Positions 6,606-7,929 of a DNA stretch of 7,929 nt are shown one piece after another. The DNA comes from Prevotella sp. (GTDB lineage Bacteria; Bacteroidota; Bacteroidia; Bacteroidales; Bacteroidaceae). The stretch is taken from contig JAEENF010000149.1 of the NCBI GenBank assembly GCA_016283605.1, positions 1-7,929 on the forward strand, read 5' to 3'. The notes under the pieces are model-generated. The model worked only from the letters and a program-made list of their open reading frames with translations. It was not told where the DNA came from and made no database searches. Both the position numbers and the translations under genes were made by a program. Positions within the stretch are counted from its first letter, which is position 1; every line of letters begins with the position of its first letter.

Positions 6606-6640
6606 TAATTATGCATTATGCATTATTAATTATGCATTAA
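6606..6640 (+). repeat. Heptanucleotide array, 5 units of GCATTAT/TAATTAT
   Basis: Units are TAATTAT (6606-6612), GCATTAT (6613-6619), GCATTAT (6620-6626), TAATTAT (6627-6633) and GCATTAA (6634-6640), followed by TTTTG. The TAA stop codon of the HU-like gene (6637-6639, minus strand) is part of the last unit. On the minus strand every unit contains TAA, so the array puts stops in all three frames. Confidence 0.85.
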
Positions 6641-7521
6641 TTTTGGTCGCCCTCTTCGGAATCGCTGCCGGAGTTGATCACGAGGCTGGAGGCCTGGGCA
6701 GGCATCTGGAAGGTGCCGATGTACTCGCCGTCGTTCTCAGTCAGGGAGACGTTCGTGCCGTTCAGCGTGGCGGTAGGAATCTGTCCCTCGGCGGGCGTCA
6801 CGGAGATGTAGACGTTAGCGCCTGAAGCGAGCGTGTCACCGCTGTTGATGGTCTCCTCGCTGTCGTTTTTCACGGTCGAGGTGCCAGAACCTGACTTGGT
6901 GATCGTCAGGGCGAAGCTTGTGGCCTGACTGTTGCCGCCGTTGCCGCTCTGTGAGCCGCCGTTGCCGGTGTCTGAGCCCGTCGAAGACCCGCCATTGCCT
7001 CCCTGGTTCTGGCTGCCGCCGTTAGACTCTGCCGAACCCGTGGCAGCAGTCTTTGCAGCTGCGATCTCGGCCTTGGTCTTGTCGGTCCAGGAGAGCTTGG
7101 CGTCCTTCTTCAGCTCGTCGCGGGTGAACTCACCGGTTGACTGTGCCAGCAGCTTGATGACCTTCACGGCAGGACCGGTCTTCGCACCCTCGGCCAGGTT
7201 GCCGATGGTTGCCAGAGCCACCTTGTCGGTGTCGGCATCGTACATGGTCTCCAGGCCGTTGGCCTCCACCGTGGCCTTGAAGATGGCCAGGTTGTCGATC
7301 TTGACCGTGTTGCCCATCAGCACCATCTCGCGCACGCACTTCACGAAGTCGATGAGGATACCGGTGATGGAACCCTCGGAGAACATCGTGTTGTGCTCCG
7401 CCATGTGATGCGCCATCTCCTGCACGCCCATGGTCTGTTTGTAACTCACGCGGGCGTAGAGCTTACCCGCCTGTTCCGATTCTGAGGTTTCGGTGACCTT
7501 TGAAAGATACAGTTCAATCAT
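6637..7521 (-). CDS. Histone-like HU-domain protein with Gly/Ser-rich linker and C-terminal beta domain
   Basis: The protein has 294 residues in three parts. Residues 1 to about 150 match the Bacteroidetes HU-related family (HU-HIG: HU fused to wHTH, Ig or glycine-rich parts). Seen here are KLYARVSYKQT (20-30), a helix pair at 33-68, GNTVKIDNLAIFKA (70-83) and KVIKLLAQSTGEFTRDEL (120-137). Residues about 161-200 are a low-complexity Gly/Ser/Asn/Gln linker with GNGGS-type repeats at 175, 186 and 193. Residues about 203-283 resemble a small beta domain of the bacterial-repeat or Ig-like type (LTITKSGSGTSTV, then VYISVTPAEGQIPTATLNGT, then GTFQMP). The end is acidic. HU-type proteins bend or coat DNA; no signal peptide is present, so a cytoplasmic nucleoid or regulatory role is inferred. 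Unlike canonical HU it is long and not notably basic at its C-terminus. It has its own promoter, a leader of about 100 bases and a terminator. The stop codon is supplied by a 7-base repeat array. Confidence 0.85.
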   Translation of the reverse strand: MIELYLSKVTETSESEQAGKLYARVSYKQTMGVQEMAHHMAEHNTMFSEGSITGILIDFVKCVREMVLMGNTVKIDNLAIFKATVEANGLETMYDADTDKVALATIGNLAEGAKTGPAVKVIKLLAQSTGEFTRDELKKDAKLSWTDKTKAEIAAAKTAATGSAESNGGSQNQGGNGGSSTGSDTGNGGSQSGNGGNSQATSFALTITKSGSGTSTVKNDSEETINSGDTLASGANVYISVTPAEGQIPTATLNGTNVSLTENDGEYIGTFQMPAQASSLVINSGSDSEEGDQN

Positions 7522-7551
7522 ACTTTTTAAAAAATTTTTCGTGGTATTATG

Positions 7552-7599
7552 TTACTAAGTGGACCAGCTGCATCGGGTGGCCCTTCCCGCCTTGAGTAA
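7552..7599 (-). promoter_or_regulatory. Nested hairpin in the leader of the HU-like gene
   Basis: An outer stem pairs TTACTAAG (7552-7559) with CTT-AGTAA (7591-7599, one bulged G). Inside it, GGACCA (7561-7566) pairs with TGGCCC (7578-7583), including one G-T pair in the RNA. The structure lies about midway between the predicted transcription start (about 7620) and the ATG at 7521. There is no U-tract, so it is not a terminator. I match it to no known riboswitch. Confidence 0.45.
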
Positions 7600-7626
7600 A
7601 GTGAATCTCATCAACTTTCAACTCTG

Positions 7627-7658
7627 CAAAGGTACAAAAATTTTCTGAGACCACCAAA
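7627..7658 (-). promoter_or_regulatory. Promoter of the HU-like gene (-33 and -7)
   Basis: On the minus strand TTTG (7655-7658) is followed after exactly 20 bases by TACCTTTG (7627-7634) and then C. Both boxes and the spacing match the Bacteroidetes consensus. Transcription from about 7620 gives a leader of about 100 bases. A perfect inverted repeat (7659-7675) abuts the -33 box on its upstream side. Confidence 0.75.
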
Positions 7659-7675
7659 TATTTTAGCGTAAAATA
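7659..7675. promoter_or_regulatory. Candidate operator or upstream promoter element
   Basis: TATTTTA (7659-7665) and TAAAATA (7669-7675) form a perfect 7-base inverted repeat with a GCG spacer. It sits directly upstream of the -33 box of the HU-like gene. Its symmetry and position suit a dimeric regulator or an A/T-rich upstream element. It could also be a chance product of A/T-rich DNA. Confidence 0.35.
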
Positions 7676-7680
7676 GTGTT

Positions 7681-7721
7681 AAAAATAACCTGCCATTATT
7701 TATAAATAATGGCAGGTTATT
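7681..7721 (-). terminator. Strong terminator of the Toprim-like gene
   Basis: Arms at 7684-7700 and 7705-7721 are a perfect 17-base inverted repeat around a TATA loop, with a G/C-containing core (CCTGCC / GGCAGG). On the minus strand the stem runs into TTTTT (7681-7685) and then AAC. It lies 17 bases after the stop codon of the gene at the right edge and just upstream of the HU-like promoter, so it insulates the two transcripts. Confidence 0.85.
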
Positions 7722-7737
7722 GTGCAATAATGCAGGG

Positions 7738-7929
7738 TTATCTCGACTGGTAATATTCTCCGAAGTCCTTGCAGCCCGGTGGCAACTGGTGGTGGACCAG
7801 CGAGGGCAACACCTTCTGCAACTGAAGGAAGAGACGCTCGCCAGGCTCGTCGCGATCGGGAAACATGTGGAATTCCATTGAACATTGACCATTGACCATT
7901 GACAATTGTTCCACGTCCCGTTTGGTGAG
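7738..7929 (-). CDS. C-terminal part of a probable Toprim-domain (primase-like) protein, cut by the window edge
   Basis: One minus-strand frame stays open from the right edge to a TAA at 7738-7740, giving the last 63 residues of a protein whose start lies outside. Residues 22-34 (MFPDRDEPGERLF) carry a D-x-D-x-x-G pattern (Asp25, Asp27, Gly30) like the metal-binding second motif of Toprim domains in primases and related proteins. The end, LPPGCKDFGEYYQ (49-61), resembles the Lys-Asp-x-x-x-Tyr close of that domain. Such proteins are common as primase-like genes in Bacteroidetes chromosomes and mobile elements. Residues about 9-18 (LSMVNGQCSM) are encoded by a 7-base repeat array and look like an in-frame insertion just before the strand leading to the DxD motif. 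A strong terminator follows. The assignment rests on a short fragment and is moderate; that the frame is coding is more certain. Confidence 0.6.
   Translation of the reverse strand, partial: LTKRDVEQLSMVNGQCSMEFHMFPDRDEPGERLFLQLQKVLPSLVHHQLPPGCKDFGEYYQSR
7876..7908 (+). repeat. Heptanucleotide array, 4 units of CATTGAC
   Basis: Units are CATTGAA (7876-7882) and CATTGAC three times (7883-7903), followed by the cap AATTG. The array lies inside the open minus-strand reading frame of the Toprim-like gene. In that frame it is read without a stop and encodes about ten residues. On the minus strand each unit carries ATG, each in a different frame from the next. Confidence 0.85.

Noticed and set aside
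6932..7408. A proline-rich 158-codon plus-strand frame
   Set aside because: It is the complement of the Gly/Ser-rich linker and HU domain coding region; its prolines are simply the reverse of glycine codons.
7552..7599. The HU-leader hairpin, with its bulged base, as an integron attC site
   Set aside because: The GTTRRRY core and its partner are absent, no cassette structure or integrase is seen, and the hairpin lies in a leader downstream of a clear promoter.
7611..7892. A 93-codon minus-strand frame starting in the CATTGAC array and crossing the terminator and the HU-like promoter
   Set aside because: It runs out of frame with the Toprim-like coding sequence and through a strong hairpin and a promoter. 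Its residues look random; the adjacent frame carries the DxDxxG motif.

Overview
The window looks like chromosomal DNA from a Bacteroidota member, most likely Prevotella or a close relative. Four observations support this. Most visible promoters follow the Bacteroidetes pattern (TTTG, about 20 bases, TAnnTTTG), and strong Shine-Dalgarno sites are largely absent. There is a Bacteroidetes-type HU protein (HU-HIG style). The FabD, PRPP synthetase and ThiE-like sequences have the local flavour of that group. Short tandem 7-base repeats of a kind I associate with Bacteroidales genomes are present.

Layout, left to right. A terminator hairpin lies at the left edge. Then comes a minus-strand cluster, read right to left: a ThiE/TenI-like protein (start 1936), ribose-phosphate pyrophosphokinase (prs) and a small lipoprotein. 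The gaps are 21 and 14 bases, so this is probably one transcript from a promoter near 1966-1973. Divergent from it is a plus-strand pair: fabD (malonyl-CoA:ACP transacylase) and a signal-less GH13 alpha-amylase whose start overlaps the fabD end by 14 bases. Facing that pair is a minus-strand AEC-family transporter. It is divergent from a plus-strand exported flavodoxin-like protein, and two well-formed back-to-back promoters lie between them. Next, on the minus strand, is a histone-like HU-domain protein with a Gly/Ser/Asn linker and a C-terminal beta-rich domain. It has its own promoter, a structured leader and a terminator. The right edge holds the 3' end of a minus-strand gene, probably a Toprim-domain (primase-like) protein, ending in a strong terminator.

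Most of the window is core metabolism: PRPP supply, fatty acid initiation and intracellular maltodextrin use. The HU-like gene and the Toprim tail give the right end a more accessory character. No complete mobile element, CRISPR array, rRNA or tRNA was seen. The most unusual signal is three different heptanucleotide arrays (341-368, 6606-6640, 7876-7908). Each touches a coding boundary or coding sequence: one supplies a GTG start and the first codons, one supplies a stop codon, and one is translated in frame inside the Toprim gene. Each also ends in an AATT..TG-like cap.
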